A stretch of DNA of 64,000 bases, from the NCBI RefSeq assembly GCF_010119225.1, contig NZ_WNKF01000005.1:62001-126000 (forward strand), given 5' to 3'. Shown piece after piece: positions 7,799 through 16,839 of this stretch (the stretch's first letter is position 1; every line of letters starts with the position of its first letter). The position numbers and the translations under genes are program-made. The notes under the pieces are model-generated. The model was not told the DNA's origin and did no database searches. It saw only the letters and a list, made by a program, of their open reading frames with translations. This DNA is from Cyclobacterium roseum. Lineage in GTDB: Bacteria; Bacteroidota; Bacteroidia; Cytophagales; Cyclobacteriaceae.

Positions 7799-9406
7799 AT
7801 GGTTTTGGTCAGGAAAATAATGCTTTTGGTAGTTATGATTTTGGGGTTTTCCATCCTTGGATTCTCCCAAAACCAAAGCGAGCTTCTGGACCTGAGAGAT
7901 TGCGAGAAAAGTTGCAGCTCCAGCAATTACACTGTCGAATCCGTGTACCTGAGTGATTCCAGTGGAACTCCGATCACCAATTCCCTGCTCACCTGTACTC
8001 CCGGAACGGAACAAACTACTTACATATCCTTCACCTACACCACCAGTTCTACTAGTGATGCACATAATGGGCGCTTGTTTGCCGACCTGCTGGTGGGGGA
8101 TTCCACCCTCTTTTTAAATTATTATTTTGGAACGATCCCTTCCGCTAAAACCACTGCCGACACCCTAACCCTTGCTGCATTCCCCCTGACCTGGACATGT
8201 GGGGAAGTAGTTACCCTTCGAAACCCACTTTTGGCATGGACCACCAGTGCCTCCGCTGACCTTTCCGAATCCTACATCTGCAACGATTATCCTACTGCCC
8301 AGTGCCAGAATACCGTGGATATCGTGGTGGATGCTCCTTTAGCGGTGCAATTTGAATACAGTGCCGCCTGTCCGGTAAGTGGCAGCTCTGAGGTTACCTT
8401 TACCAGTACCACTAATGGAGGTCGAGAAGCCTACCAATATAGCTGGACCTTTACCAATGCCAGCAGCAGTACTTCCACCGCTGCCAATCCTGTCGTTCAG
8501 TTCACTTCCCCGGGCACTGCCGAACTGACTGTTACCGATGCCAATGGGACTCAAAACACCTATAGCTCGGCAGTGGACGTTCCGGTAACTACCGATCTAA
8601 CGGCCACCATCACCGACCACACCGATGATGAAAACCCAAATGGAGCCATAGACCTGACCATGCAAAGCAGTGGAACCTATACCTTTGCCTGGACCGGACC
8701 GGATGGATTTAACAGCAGCCAGCAAAACATCAGTAACCTGATCGCAGGTGATTACTCCCTGCTCGTAACCGATGAATTCGGTTGTACCAGCACCTGGGAT
8801 TTCGAGGTACTGTATTTTGGAGCCTTGCCCATTACCTGGGGAAAGGTGGAAGCACAGGTCCTGCCCGATGCCTCCACCGTCAGCCTACAATGGTCGACGT
8901 TAATGGAAAGGGAATCCAGCCATTTCGAGATCCAGCGATCCATTGGGGATGTAGCTAATTTCGAAACCTTGGGAAAAGTTACCAGTAAAGGGAACAGCAG
9001 CAAACTAACTTCTTACCAATTTGAAGACCCGCTAAAAGCCGACCATGCTTCTCAGCGGGCTTATTACCGGATTTGCCAGTACAATATGGATGGATCCTTT
9101 GAATATAGCCAGACGGTAGCGGCATTTTTACCTCAAGCACCAAAAGGAAAAACGGACTGGGCCGTATACCCAAACCCTACTCGTGGAAAGCCCCTGTATC
9201 TGAATTACTTGGGAACGGACTTGCCTCTCAAAACTCCTATCCGGATAGAAATCATCGGGCCCGCCACTTCTCTTGTCGTGGAAACAGAATGGATCAGGGC
9301 TCCATTAATATTGGATCAATGGGTACAGCGTTTCCCAAGAGGCTTGCTAATAGTAGAGATCCAGTATGCTGGTAACATCCAACGGCTAAAATTGATCCGT
9401 GAATAA
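7799..9406 (+). CDS. Secreted PKD/SprB-repeat-like protein with type IX secretion sorting domain
   Basis: A 535-residue exported protein. It has an N-terminal signal peptide (about residues 1-24, ending GFSQ). A Thr/Ser-rich region with Cys pairs comes first, then a PKD-like domain (about 180-265; YQYSWTFTNAS, VTDANG). A SprB-like repeat follows (about 270-345; FAWTGPDGFNSSQQNISNL, AGDYSLLVTDEFGC). Next is a fibronectin-like region (SLQWSTLMERESSHFEIQRS). The C-terminal T9SS type A sorting domain begins with WAVYPNPTRG and ends with LKLIRE. The protein is probably moved over the outer membrane by the PorSS machinery and held on the surface or released. Function beyond adhesion-like architecture is unknown. 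A second ATG at 7820 is a possible start. Confidence 0.85.
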   Translation: MVLVRKIMLLVVMILGFSILGFSQNQSELLDLRDCEKSCSSSNYTVESVYLSDSSGTPITNSLLTCTPGTEQTTYISFTYTTSSTSDAHNGRLFADLLVGDSTLFLNYYFGTIPSAKTTADTLTLAAFPLTWTCGEVVTLRNPLLAWTTSASADLSESYICNDYPTAQCQNTVDIVVDAPLAVQFEYSAACPVSGSSEVTFTSTTNGGREAYQYSWTFTNASSSTSTAANPVVQFTSPGTAELTVTDANGTQNTYSSAVDVPVTTDLTATITDHTDDENPNGAIDLTMQSSGTYTFAWTGPDGFNSSQQNISNLIAGDYSLLVTDEFGCTSTWDFEVLYFGALPITWGKVEAQVLPDASTVSLQWSTLMERESSHFEIQRSIGDVANFETLGKVTSKGNSSKLTSYQFEDPLKADHASQRAYYRICQYNMDGSFEYSQTVAAFLPQAPKGKTDWAVYPNPTRGKPLYLNYLGTDLPLKTPIRIEIIGPATSLVVETEWIRAPLILDQWVQRFPRGLLIVEIQYAGNIQRLKLIRE

Positions 9407-9453
9407 ATGCTATCGCAACAGCTGCGCTTCGGTTCAATTTTTTATTTTCCCGG

Positions 9454-9483
9454 TTTCTTTCCCCATATTTGCTGTTATTTTTG
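9454..9483 (+). promoter_or_regulatory. Candidate Bacteroidota promoter for the M16 peptidase operon
   Basis: A -7 element TATTTTTG at 9476-9483 fits TAnnTTTG, and a TTTC at 9454-9457, 18 bases upstream, can serve as the -33 box. Transcription would start near 9490, leaving a leader of about a dozen bases before ATG 9502. Confidence 0.5.
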
Positions 9484-9501
9484 TGTCTTGGAAAGCGAAG
9501 C

Positions 9502-10737
9502 ATGGTATATCAGATTAAGGAACTAGCAAACGGAATCAGAATAGTACACCAGGAAGTAAACAGCACCCGATTGGTGCATTGCGGGTTTATTCTGGATATC
9601 GGCAGCAGGGATGAAAATAAAGAACAGGAAGGCTTGGCCCATTTTTGGGAGCACATGGCTTTCAAAGGCACGAAAAAAAGGAAAGCTTTTCATATCATCA
9701 ATCGGCTGGATTCGGTAGGAGGCGAGTTGAATGCCTATACCACTAAAGAAAAAATCTGTTTTTACGCAACGGTATTGCGGCAGCACTGGACAAAGGCGGC
9801 AGAACTACTTTGTGACATCACTTTTAACAGCACCTTCCCAGCAAGACAAATCGATAAAGAAAGGCAAGTAATCTTGGAGGAAATGGCCATGTACAGGGAC
9901 GCTCCGGATGATGCCATACAGGATGAATTTGATAAGTTACTTTTCCCGAACCACTCACTGGGATACAATATTCTGGGAACCGAAAACACCGTCGGTCAAT
10001 TCAGCCAGAAAGACTTCCTTAATTTTGTTGGCCAACACCTGGACAGTTCCCGGATCGTCTGCTCTGTAGTGGGGAACATTAGCTTCCAAAAAGCCATTCG
10101 TACGCTGGAACCGCTGCTAAGCAGCATACCGCCTACGAAAAGTTTTGCAAAAAGGCAGCCTGTCAACGGATACGAACCATCAACAGGCATTCAATACAAG
10201 GAGATTTCCCAGACACATTGTGCTTTGGGGAAACCTGCTTTGTCTATTTTTGATGAACGACGGTTTAAACTGTATTTGCTCAACAACATTTTGGGAGGTC
10301 CCAGTATGAATTCCCGGCTTAACATGGCACTGCGGGAAAAACATGGCCTGGCCTACAGCATTGAGTCCGTTTACCAGGCTTTTACCGATACCGGGTTTAT
10401 AGGAATCTACTATGGAACCGAAGAAAAAGCAGCCGCAAAAGCCAGAAAGATTGTCTTACGGGAGATTCAAAAAATTCGGGAGAAAAAACTTGGGACCATG
10501 CAATTGCATATGGGAAAAGAACAGACTATTGGACAAATGGCCATGGCCGAGGAGAATTACTCCGGCCTGATGCTGGTATACGGCAAGAGCCTGCTAGACA
10601 AGGGGAAAATTGAATCCCTGGAAGAAATTTTTAAGAAAATCAGATCCTGTACCGCGGAGGAATTGCAGGATTTGGCCAACGAAGTGTATGATGTGGACCA
10701 ATTCAGTTTTCTAACCTATTTACCAAAACCGATATGA
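9502..10737 (+). CDS. M16 family zinc metallopeptidase
   Basis: A 411-residue protein of the pitrilysin/processing-peptidase family. It has the inverted zinc motif HxxEH (GLAHFWEHMAFKGT, about residues 50-63) and the distal Glu in ERQVILEEM. The C-terminal half has the second M16 subdomain with REKHGLAYSIESVY. It has one M16 pair, the usual size of the short bacterial members. No signal peptide is seen, so it is probably cytoplasmic. ATG 9502 (MVYQIKELANGIRIVHQ) aligns with the normal start; an upstream in-frame TTG would run into the promoter. Its stop overlaps the start of the methyltransferase gene (ATGA), indicating translational coupling. Confidence 0.9.
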   Translation: MVYQIKELANGIRIVHQEVNSTRLVHCGFILDIGSRDENKEQEGLAHFWEHMAFKGTKKRKAFHIINRLDSVGGELNAYTTKEKICFYATVLRQHWTKAAELLCDITFNSTFPARQIDKERQVILEEMAMYRDAPDDAIQDEFDKLLFPNHSLGYNILGTENTVGQFSQKDFLNFVGQHLDSSRIVCSVVGNISFQKAIRTLEPLLSSIPPTKSFAKRQPVNGYEPSTGIQYKEISQTHCALGKPALSIFDERRFKLYLLNNILGGPSMNSRLNMALREKHGLAYSIESVYQAFTDTGFIGIYYGTEEKAAAKARKIVLREIQKIREKKLGTMQLHMGKEQTIGQMAMAEENYSGLMLVYGKSLLDKGKIESLEEIFKKIRSCTAEELQDLANEVYDVDQFSFLTYLPKPI

Positions 10738-11375
10738 TAAGCGACGATTTATGGGAATATTGCGAAGCTTACAGCAGCCCGGAAGATGAATTACTTGCTC
10801 ATATTGCCCGTCAGACCCACCTGAAGGTACTGAAACCGCGCATGCTATCCGGGCCACTGCAGGGCAAATTTCTGGAAATGCTCGTCAAAATGAGTGGGGC
10901 CAGTAAGGTTCTGGAAATCGGGACATTCACCGGCTATGCCACCATCTGCATGGCCCGTGGGCTCTCCGAAAAAGGGACGATTATCACCTTGGATATCAAT
11001 CGGGAACTCGAACCCATGGTACGTGAGTTTTTCTCGAAGTCGGGGTTGGAAAACAAAATTGACTATCGATTGGGAAATGCCCTGGAACTGCTAGCCAAAA
11101 CCGAAGAGACTTTCGATTTCGTATTTATCGATGCCGACAAACAAAACTATACCAATTACTACGATCTGGTCGTTGACAGACTGGAACCTGGAGGCTTGAT
11201 TGCAGCTGACAATATTCTTTGGTCGGGAAAAGTCCTTGCCAGGAACCGGAAAAAGCTTGATAAAGACACGGCTGCCATCATGGCTTTCAATCAAAAAGTA
11301 CTGGAAGATTCGCGTGTAGAAAATGTCGTACTACCCATTCGGGATGGCATCATGCTGGCAAGAAAGCATCCGTAA
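10734..11375 (+). CDS. Class I SAM-dependent O-methyltransferase
   Basis: A 213-residue methyltransferase of the catechol/caffeoyl-CoA type (Methyltransf_3). Visible motifs are the SAM-binding strand (KVLEIGTFTGYATICMARGL), the acidic end of beta 2 (IITLDINRELE), FDFVFIDADKQNYTNYYD, and AADNILWSGKV. These are the metal and substrate positions of this group. The methyl acceptor is not known. It overlaps the M16 gene by 4 bases and is followed 4 bases later by the transglycosylase gene, so the three are likely one operon. Confidence 0.9.
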   Translation: MISDDLWEYCEAYSSPEDELLAHIARQTHLKVLKPRMLSGPLQGKFLEMLVKMSGASKVLEIGTFTGYATICMARGLSEKGTIITLDINRELEPMVREFFSKSGLENKIDYRLGNALELLAKTEETFDFVFIDADKQNYTNYYDLVVDRLEPGGLIAADNILWSGKVLARNRKKLDKDTAAIMAFNQKVLEDSRVENVVLPIRDGIMLARKHP

Positions 11376-11379
11376 CACC

Positions 11380-12954
11380 ATGAAAATAACCTTTTTCTTT
11401 GGTTTCCTCTTTACCGTTTTAAGCCTCTCGATGGCAGTGGGACAGGTGCCGCAGGTACCTAAAACCATCTACTTTGCAGGAATGACGTTACGCCTAAATA
11501 GTGCCGTTCAGAACGAGATTCAGGCAGAAGTAAATGCACAATACCGAAGCCCTTCTCATTTTCAAACGAAGCTGGACCGGGTTAATCTCTACCTGCCCAT
11601 AGTCGAGCGGGTTTTGCACGAAGAAGGGGTGCCTACCGACTTCAAATACCTGGTCATCCAGGAAAGTAGCCTGATTTCCGATGCGGTCTCTACTTCCAAC
11701 GCAGTTGGCTTCTGGCAATTCAAACAAGGAACGGCTGAAGAAGTATCGCTTCGTGTAGACCGGGAAATAGACGAACGAAAAAACATTGTTTCCTCCACCA
11801 GAGGGGCTGCCACTTATCTAAAAAAGCACCAGAAATACCTGGACAACTGGGCCATCACACTCGTATCCTACCAAATGGGTCTGGGCGGTGCCAATAATTA
11901 CTACAAGGGGCGCTATAAAGGGCAGCGCGAAATGGACCTGGACCGAAAAACCTACTGGTACCTGAAAAAATTCCTGGCCCATAAAATAGCCTATGAAGGG
12001 CAGCTGGGTAAGACCGTAAGCAACGGTGATTATCTGCACGAATACCCCGTCAAAGGACCTACCGATTTAAAGGCGGTCGCAAGAAGTCTCGGGCTGAGTG
12101 AAAATCATCTCAGGAATTACAACAAATGGGCCATTCGAGGAAAAATTCCCGGAGATCGTACCTATGTGGTTACGTACATTCTGAATGGAATTGTTCCGGA
12201 AAGACCAGTGCTGGCCAGCAACCCACCGGTAGCTGCCACTGATGGATTGATGCCGTTGCGAAAAAATGCTCAGGGATTCCCCAGGGTAACTGGCAATACA
12301 GCAAATGCCAGGCAGCCCAAAGAAATTAAAATAAATGGCATCAGGGGAATTTTAGCAAATAGTAACAGCCAAAGCCAGCTGGCCTCCCAGGCTGGAATAA
12401 GCGAAAGAAAACTGAGACGTTCCAATGATTTAAAACCATCGGATCCGGTAACGGAAGGCAGGTACTACTATACCCGAAGGAAAAAGAGCAAAGGAGAACC
12501 GGACAAACATATTGTGCAGGTAGGCGAAACGCTTTGGGGGATATCTCAGCTTTATGGAATCCGACTTCACTCCCTTATGGCAAAGAACCGGGTCTACCGG
12601 GATGAGCAACTTTTGCCCGGAATGGTGCTGCGCCTGCGGAAGTATTACAAAAGAAATGAATCGATTGCCAGGGTAAAATTAACTCCCCCTAAACGACAGG
12701 CAACGACCCCGCCGCCGCCAGATAGAAAAGAAATCAATACCACACCCGCACCCAACCCGCCTTCGAAAGCGGCCATCCCGGAGCGGACCAAGGAACCGTC
12801 TGAACAGGTATTGGAATATTTGGTTCAGCCCGGAGACACCCTTTACGCTATATCCAGAAAATATGGTGTCACCGTGGAAGAGTTGAAAGGCTGGAATCAA
12901 ATTGAGTCGGACAATATCCTCTCTGTGGGACAAAAACTGGAAATTAGAAAATAA
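11380..12954 (+). CDS. MltD-like lytic transglycosylase with LysM domains
   Basis: A 524-residue exported protein (signal peptide MKITFFFGFLFTVLSL...VGQ). The SLT domain covers about residues 75-200, with the catalytic Glu in VIQESSLISDAVS and the motif GFWQFKQGTAEE, then TRGAATYLKKH and SYQMGLGGANNYY. A degenerate LysM-like stretch is near 225-265. Two clear LysM repeats lie towards the C-terminus (IVQVGETLWGISQLYGIRLH and LVQPGDTLYAISRKYGVTVE), separated by a Pro-rich linker. It would cleave peptidoglycan glycan strands to 1,6-anhydro ends. ATG 11380 is chosen because it begins a signal peptide; the longer frame runs inside the methyltransferase gene. Confidence 0.9.
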   Translation: MKITFFFGFLFTVLSLSMAVGQVPQVPKTIYFAGMTLRLNSAVQNEIQAEVNAQYRSPSHFQTKLDRVNLYLPIVERVLHEEGVPTDFKYLVIQESSLISDAVSTSNAVGFWQFKQGTAEEVSLRVDREIDERKNIVSSTRGAATYLKKHQKYLDNWAITLVSYQMGLGGANNYYKGRYKGQREMDLDRKTYWYLKKFLAHKIAYEGQLGKTVSNGDYLHEYPVKGPTDLKAVARSLGLSENHLRNYNKWAIRGKIPGDRTYVVTYILNGIVPERPVLASNPPVAATDGLMPLRKNAQGFPRVTGNTANARQPKEIKINGIRGILANSNSQSQLASQAGISERKLRRSNDLKPSDPVTEGRYYYTRRKKSKGEPDKHIVQVGETLWGISQLYGIRLHSLMAKNRVYRDEQLLPGMVLRLRKYYKRNESIARVKLTPPKRQATTPPPPDRKEINTTPAPNPPSKAAIPERTKEPSEQVLEYLVQPGDTLYAISRKYGVTVEELKGWNQIESDNILSVGQKLEIRK

Positions 12955-12971
12955 ATCAACGGAAATGACCG

Positions 12972-12979
12972 TATATTTG
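12972..12979 (+). promoter_or_regulatory. Candidate -7 element for the DUF3078 gene
   Basis: TATATTTG is an exact match to TAnnTTTG, 20 bases before ATG 13000, giving a leader of roughly 14 bases. No clear -33 TTTG is present. Confidence 0.45.
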
Positions 12980-12999
12980 CCATTCACCTGAAAAAAACC

Positions 13000-13983
13000 A
13001 TGTCTTACCGGATTTGTTTTACGATACTTTTGTTGTTGGTTTTCCGCTTTGGATACGGACAGGATTTGTCCAAAGCGGACACTGTCATCATTGGTGGCGA
13101 CACCCTGGTCATGTTGGGAGATTCCCTCATATTTACCACGGAAGCCCCTCCCATTTATTGGAAAACCGGAGGGAATTTCAATCTCAGTCTGCAGCAGGTA
13201 AGTTTAAGTAATTGGGCTGCGGGGGGAGCCAGTTCTTTTGCGTTAAATACCGGATTACAGCTTTCGGCGAATTACAAAAAGGACAATATTATCTGGGACA
13301 CCCAATTGGCCATCAACTACGGTATCAACCGGCAATCAGGCCGGGCTTTTCCTACCCGTAAATCGAACGATAACTTCAATTTCTCCAGTAAATATGGGCG
13401 GCAGCTAAGTGAAAAGATTTACCTGTCCACCCAAATAGATGCCAGAACGCAATTACTGGAAGGGTACCGGTATTTTCGGCCTTCCGGAGCAGAAAGAGAC
13501 AGTAGAAATCGCATTTCTGACTTATTGAGCCCGGGTTACGTGCAATCTTCAACGGGATTAAATTACCAGACTACCTTAGAAAACAACGGGAAATTCTCGG
13601 CAATACTTTCTCCCTTTACCGGAAGGTTTACCATCGTTCTGGATGACTCCCTTAGCAGAACGGGTGCATTCGGAGTAGTCCCCGGGGAGAAGGTACGTCC
13701 GGAAGCAGGGGTATCATTGGGCACATCAGCCGACATACAACTAATGGAAAATGTCCGCTGGAAAACCGACTTAAACCTCTTTTCCAATTATGAAAAGTTA
13801 GGCAATACGGTAGTAAACTTTAATTCTGTTATAAGCCTGAAAGTAAACAAATACATCACTACCCGAATAGAATCTATCCTTATCTATGACGAAAACGTGT
13901 TTATAGAGCAGGAAGATGGCTCTTCTGCCAGGGCCGTGCAGTTTCAAAATCTAATCAATTTTGGTATAGGCATTGATTTTTAA
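13000..13983 (+). CDS. DUF3078 outer-membrane beta-barrel protein
   Basis: A 327-residue protein with a signal peptide (ending FGYGQ) and the DUF3078 pattern: GGNFNLSLQQVSLSNWAAGG, then alternating hydrophobic strands (YGINRQSGRAFPTRKSND, SEKIYLSTQIDARTQLLEGY). Its C-terminus (INFGIGIDF, ending in Phe) is typical of outer-membrane barrels. The family is restricted to Bacteroidota and has no known function. Its stop codon overlaps the dnaX stop on the other strand in the palindrome TTAA at 13980-13983. Confidence 0.85.
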   Translation: MSYRICFTILLLLVFRFGYGQDLSKADTVIIGGDTLVMLGDSLIFTTEAPPIYWKTGGNFNLSLQQVSLSNWAAGGASSFALNTGLQLSANYKKDNIIWDTQLAINYGINRQSGRAFPTRKSNDNFNFSSKYGRQLSEKIYLSTQIDARTQLLEGYRYFRPSGAERDSRNRISDLLSPGYVQSSTGLNYQTTLENNGKFSAILSPFTGRFTIVLDDSLSRTGAFGVVPGEKVRPEAGVSLGTSADIQLMENVRWKTDLNLFSNYEKLGNTVVNFNSVISLKVNKYITTRIESILIYDENVFIEQEDGSSARAVQFQNLINFGIGIDF

Positions 13984-15700
13984 AAATCCGTTTCCAGACC
14001 AAACCGGTTTTTTAACTCTTTCAATGCGGGAGATTTTTTCAACAGGTAGCTCAGCTTCTCACTGGAGGTATACAACGATTTTGCCGGATCCACTGCCTCT
14101 GCTTTGACCTCAAAAATCACCTCCAGGTCTGGTTGATGCAATTTTCTCCGCAGAATTCCGGTCAATTCAGGTTTGAGCTTGGGAAAAAGGTCTTCTTGCA
14201 ATCCTCCCTGCAGAAAAAAAACAACCTGGTGATTTTTCACCTCAAAGGGCTGTTGCAGCAGTGCCATTTCCATGTTTTTATGGCCGACTTTAAAGTCATC
14301 TTTCACCTCCTCCAGCGCATTTTTCACCTCCTCTTCGCGGAGTATTCGTTGGGGACTTTCATTAGGACGGCTTGCAATGGCCTCCTTTGGTGCTTCCTGC
14401 TTGACCTGTTGTGCCGGTCGATCCTTCATTTGCCGTTTCACATCTCCCAAATTGGAGGGAATGGGCTGGGATTTTTTCAGCGAGGAAGGCTGCTGTTCTA
14501 AAGGAGGTACAGGGGCATTGGAGACCGCTGTCTCGGGCCCGGAGGGTTCAGATGCTACGCTTTTTTTTTTGAGGGATCTTCGGCAAGGGCAGCCAGGTTG
14601 ATCGCATGGGGAAGTTTTGCCAATTTCATCAAAACCAGTTCCACATGCAGGCGTTGGTTTTTACTGCTCTTGTACGCCATGTCTGCCTGATTGCAAATGG
14701 AAAGGGATGAAAGCAAAAACGAAAGAGAGGTTTGTGCGGATTGCTCTACATACCGGTTTTTTGCCGATTCAGAAACTTGTAGCAACTGGGCCGTGTCTGG
14801 ATCCTTGCAAACCATTAACTCCCGGAAATGCTCGCTGAGGCCAACCAGAAAGTTATGTCCGTCAAAACCCTTTTTTAGAATTTCATCAAATATTAACAAG
14901 GACCTGGATATACTTTCCTCCAATAAGGCTTCTGTTACTTTAAAATAATAGTCATAATCGAGTACATGGAGGTTGTTAATGGTTTCCTGATAGGTTACTT
15001 TCTTTCCGGCAGAAAAAGTAACAATCAAATCAAAAATGGAAAGGGCATCCCGAAGTGCCCCATCTGCTTTGGTAGCGATTAGCCTCAAGGCTTCTTCCTC
15101 ATAATCTATCCCCTCCTCCTTTGAAATGTATTCCAGGTGTTGACTGATATCCTGGATCTGAATCCGGTTAAAATCAAAAATCTGACACCTGGATAATATC
15201 GTTGGGATGATTTTATGCTTTTCGGTAGTAGCCAGGATAAAAAGGGCATGCTTGGGCGGTTCTTCCAGCGTTTTCAAAAACGCATTGAAGGCCTGGGTGG
15301 ATAACATGTGCACCTCATCTATGATGTAGATTTTGTATTCCCCCTTTTGCGGCACGTACCGCACCTGATCAACCAGGTTTCGCATATCATCCACGGAATT
15401 ATTGGAAGCAGCATCCAGTTCGTGCACATTAAAGGAACTATTGGAATTAAATGCTTCGCAGGAACTGCAGGTATTGCAGGCTTCTCCGTTTTCGAGCCGT
15501 GATTCACAGTTTATCGTTTTGGCAAGAATTCGCGCACAGGTGGTTTTCCCTACCCCTCTGGGGCCACAAAATAGAAAAGCCTGGGCCAGGTGTTCGTTTT
15601 TAATCGCATTTTTCAGGGTGGTGGTTATGTGGCTTTGCCCCACCACACTTTTGAAGTCCGAGGGTCTGTACTTTCGGGCAGAAACAACAAAATTTTCCAT
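13980..15700 (-). CDS. dnaX: DNA polymerase III subunit tau (full-length dnaX product, needs a -1 shift)
   Basis: Reading the start frame from ATG 15700 to the A10 run at 14561-14570 and then the -1 frame gives one uninterrupted 573-residue protein. Its second part (193 residues from SVASEPSGP to the stop at 13980) is a Pro/Gln-rich linker and then the C-terminal tau domain region. The combined length is normal for DnaX. Tau would organise the replisome by binding the polymerase alpha subunit and helicase. The shift could come from transcriptional slippage or ribosomal frameshifting. A single-base homopolymer error (A10 for A11) would also explain it. Confidence 0.75.
14555..15700 (-). CDS. 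dnaX: DNA polymerase III subunit gamma form (zero-frame dnaX product)
   Basis: The unshifted frame gives 381 residues and stops at TAG (14555-14557), one codon after the A-run (ending SKKKA). It holds the complete clamp-loader ATPase: Walker A (GPRGVGKTTCARILA), a zinc module with four Cys (INCESRLENGEACNTCSSCEAF region), the DEVH-type Walker B (IIDEVHMLS), sensor 1 (ATTEKHKIIPTILSRCQIF), the lid and the collar domain (to about 370). This matches the domain content of gamma in species that make two dnaX products. The next gene on the same strand upstream ends at none within 139 bases; the GNAT gene lies further upstream. Confidence 0.85.
   Translation of the reverse strand: MENFVVSARKYRPSDFKSVVGQSHITTTLKNAIKNEHLAQAFLFCGPRGVGKTTCARILAKTINCESRLENGEACNTCSSCEAFNSNSSFNVHELDAASNNSVDDMRNLVDQVRYVPQKGEYKIYIIDEVHMLSTQAFNAFLKTLEEPPKHALFILATTEKHKIIPTILSRCQIFDFNRIQIQDISQHLEYISKEEGIDYEEEALRLIATKADGALRDALSIFDLIVTFSAGKKVTYQETINNLHVLDYDYYFKVTEALLEESISRSLLIFDEILKKGFDGHNFLVGLSEHFRELMVCKDPDTAQLLQVSESAKNRYVEQSAQTSLSFLLSSLSICNQADMAYKSSKNQRLHVELVLMKLAKLPHAINLAALAEDPSKKKA
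14561..14570 (-). promoter_or_regulatory. A10 slippery run inside dnaX
   Basis: Ten A residues on the coding strand, read as TCA AAA AAA AAA GCG TAG. The zero-frame stop is the second codon after the run. A -1 shift (or one extra A) opens the frame AGC GTA GCA, which encodes the tau tail. No strong downstream hairpin or upstream Shine-Dalgarno-like stimulator was found, which favours polymerase slippage over ribosomal shifting if the site is real. Confidence 0.6.
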
Positions 15701-15839
15701 CGCTGCAAGTTATAAAATTAATCGAACTTAAATCCCCTCCCTCCGGGATTTTAGCTATTTACCAGCGGTAACTTACTGAGAATTCGCTACTTAAAATACG
15801 CTCATTCTTTCCCCATTATACTTACCAAAATCGCTTCCC

Positions 15840-16700
15840 CTATCCAAACTCCGGACCGGCTATCAGGTAGTATTTTTCCGGTATCCCTGAATAGCGGTTG
15901 TCTTGTAAATACATTCGAATCAGCTCCCTCCGCTGTTCGAAGCCCCGGTTTACCAACCAAGACATCAATTCTTGCCTGCTTGCGGCTATATCCAGCACCA
16001 GCGAAGGTTCATTTAAATGCGCAAGTGCCTGGTTGATCAATCTACAGGCTACCGATTCATCCTTTGCCACCAAAGGACCTAACTGTGTGAAATTGCTCCC
16101 TTTTCTACTGAACAAAAAACCTTTTATTTCACCCCTTTCTTCCAGCATAAATGCTCCCGCCGGGAAGGCTGCCAATAAATAACGGAGGACATTATCCCTG
16201 CCGGCTCCGAACACCATTGTATCCAATTTTTCCAGACCCGGAAGATTTTCCATGGAAACCGGGCTGATTCCCTCATCCCGGTCAGGTTCCTGTCGCGAAG
16301 GGTTCGCCTTTCTGACAAATCTCCACAGGGAATATTCCTTTTTAAAACCCAGCTGCTGGTAAACAAACCGACCCTCTGGCGTTGCATCCAGTTTGATAGT
16401 GGAAAACCCTTCTAACCGATGGAGGATCTCCCGCATCAACATCTTGCTAATACCTTTTCTACGGTATTTCCGATCTACTAACATCATTCCGATCCATGCC
16501 AGCCTGCTCTGATAAGTAACTGCAGTAACCGTACCCACCGGTTTGTCTTCGGCCACTGCCACCAGACAGAGGCTGGGCTGTTGTCTTAAAAAAAACTGCC
16601 AATCCTCCCTGGTTTGGTTCCAGCCCTCGGTGTTTTTCAACGCCAAGGCCCGGTCGAGGTCCTCAGGCATCATTTGTCGAATGTAAATTTCAGCATCCAT
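15840..16700 (-). CDS. GNAT family N-acetyltransferase (tandem GNAT-like domains)
   Basis: A 286-residue protein. The N-terminal GNAT domain (about 1-135) has the acetyl-CoA loop region RKYRRKGISKMLMREIL preceded by AWIGMMLVD, and the strand VAVAEDKPVGTVTAVTY. The second half (about 150-280) resembles the C-terminal half-domain of two-domain GNATs (MENLPGLEKLDTMVFGAGRDN, AFMLEERGEIKGFLFSRKG). It would acetylate a small amine or protein; the substrate is unknown. It is divergent from the DUF5687 gene with 139 bases between them. Confidence 0.8.
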   Translation of the reverse strand: MDAEIYIRQMMPEDLDRALALKNTEGWNQTREDWQFFLRQQPSLCLVAVAEDKPVGTVTAVTYQSRLAWIGMMLVDRKYRRKGISKMLMREILHRLEGFSTIKLDATPEGRFVYQQLGFKKEYSLWRFVRKANPSRQEPDRDEGISPVSMENLPGLEKLDTMVFGAGRDNVLRYLLAAFPAGAFMLEERGEIKGFLFSRKGSNFTQLGPLVAKDESVACRLINQALAHLNEPSLVLDIAASRQELMSWLVNRGFEQRRELIRMYLQDNRYSGIPEKYYLIAGPEFG

Positions 16701-16839
16701 AAGCTTTTATCGATTCTCAAAGATCTACTATTTAAGAGTAAAGGGGAAATTTTTAAGGGCTGTTGCCATTTTTTTTCTATTTTAGAAAAAATATCCGCTG
16801 CCAGAACTGGCAGCACTTCTAATAAACCCGAATTTCCAA

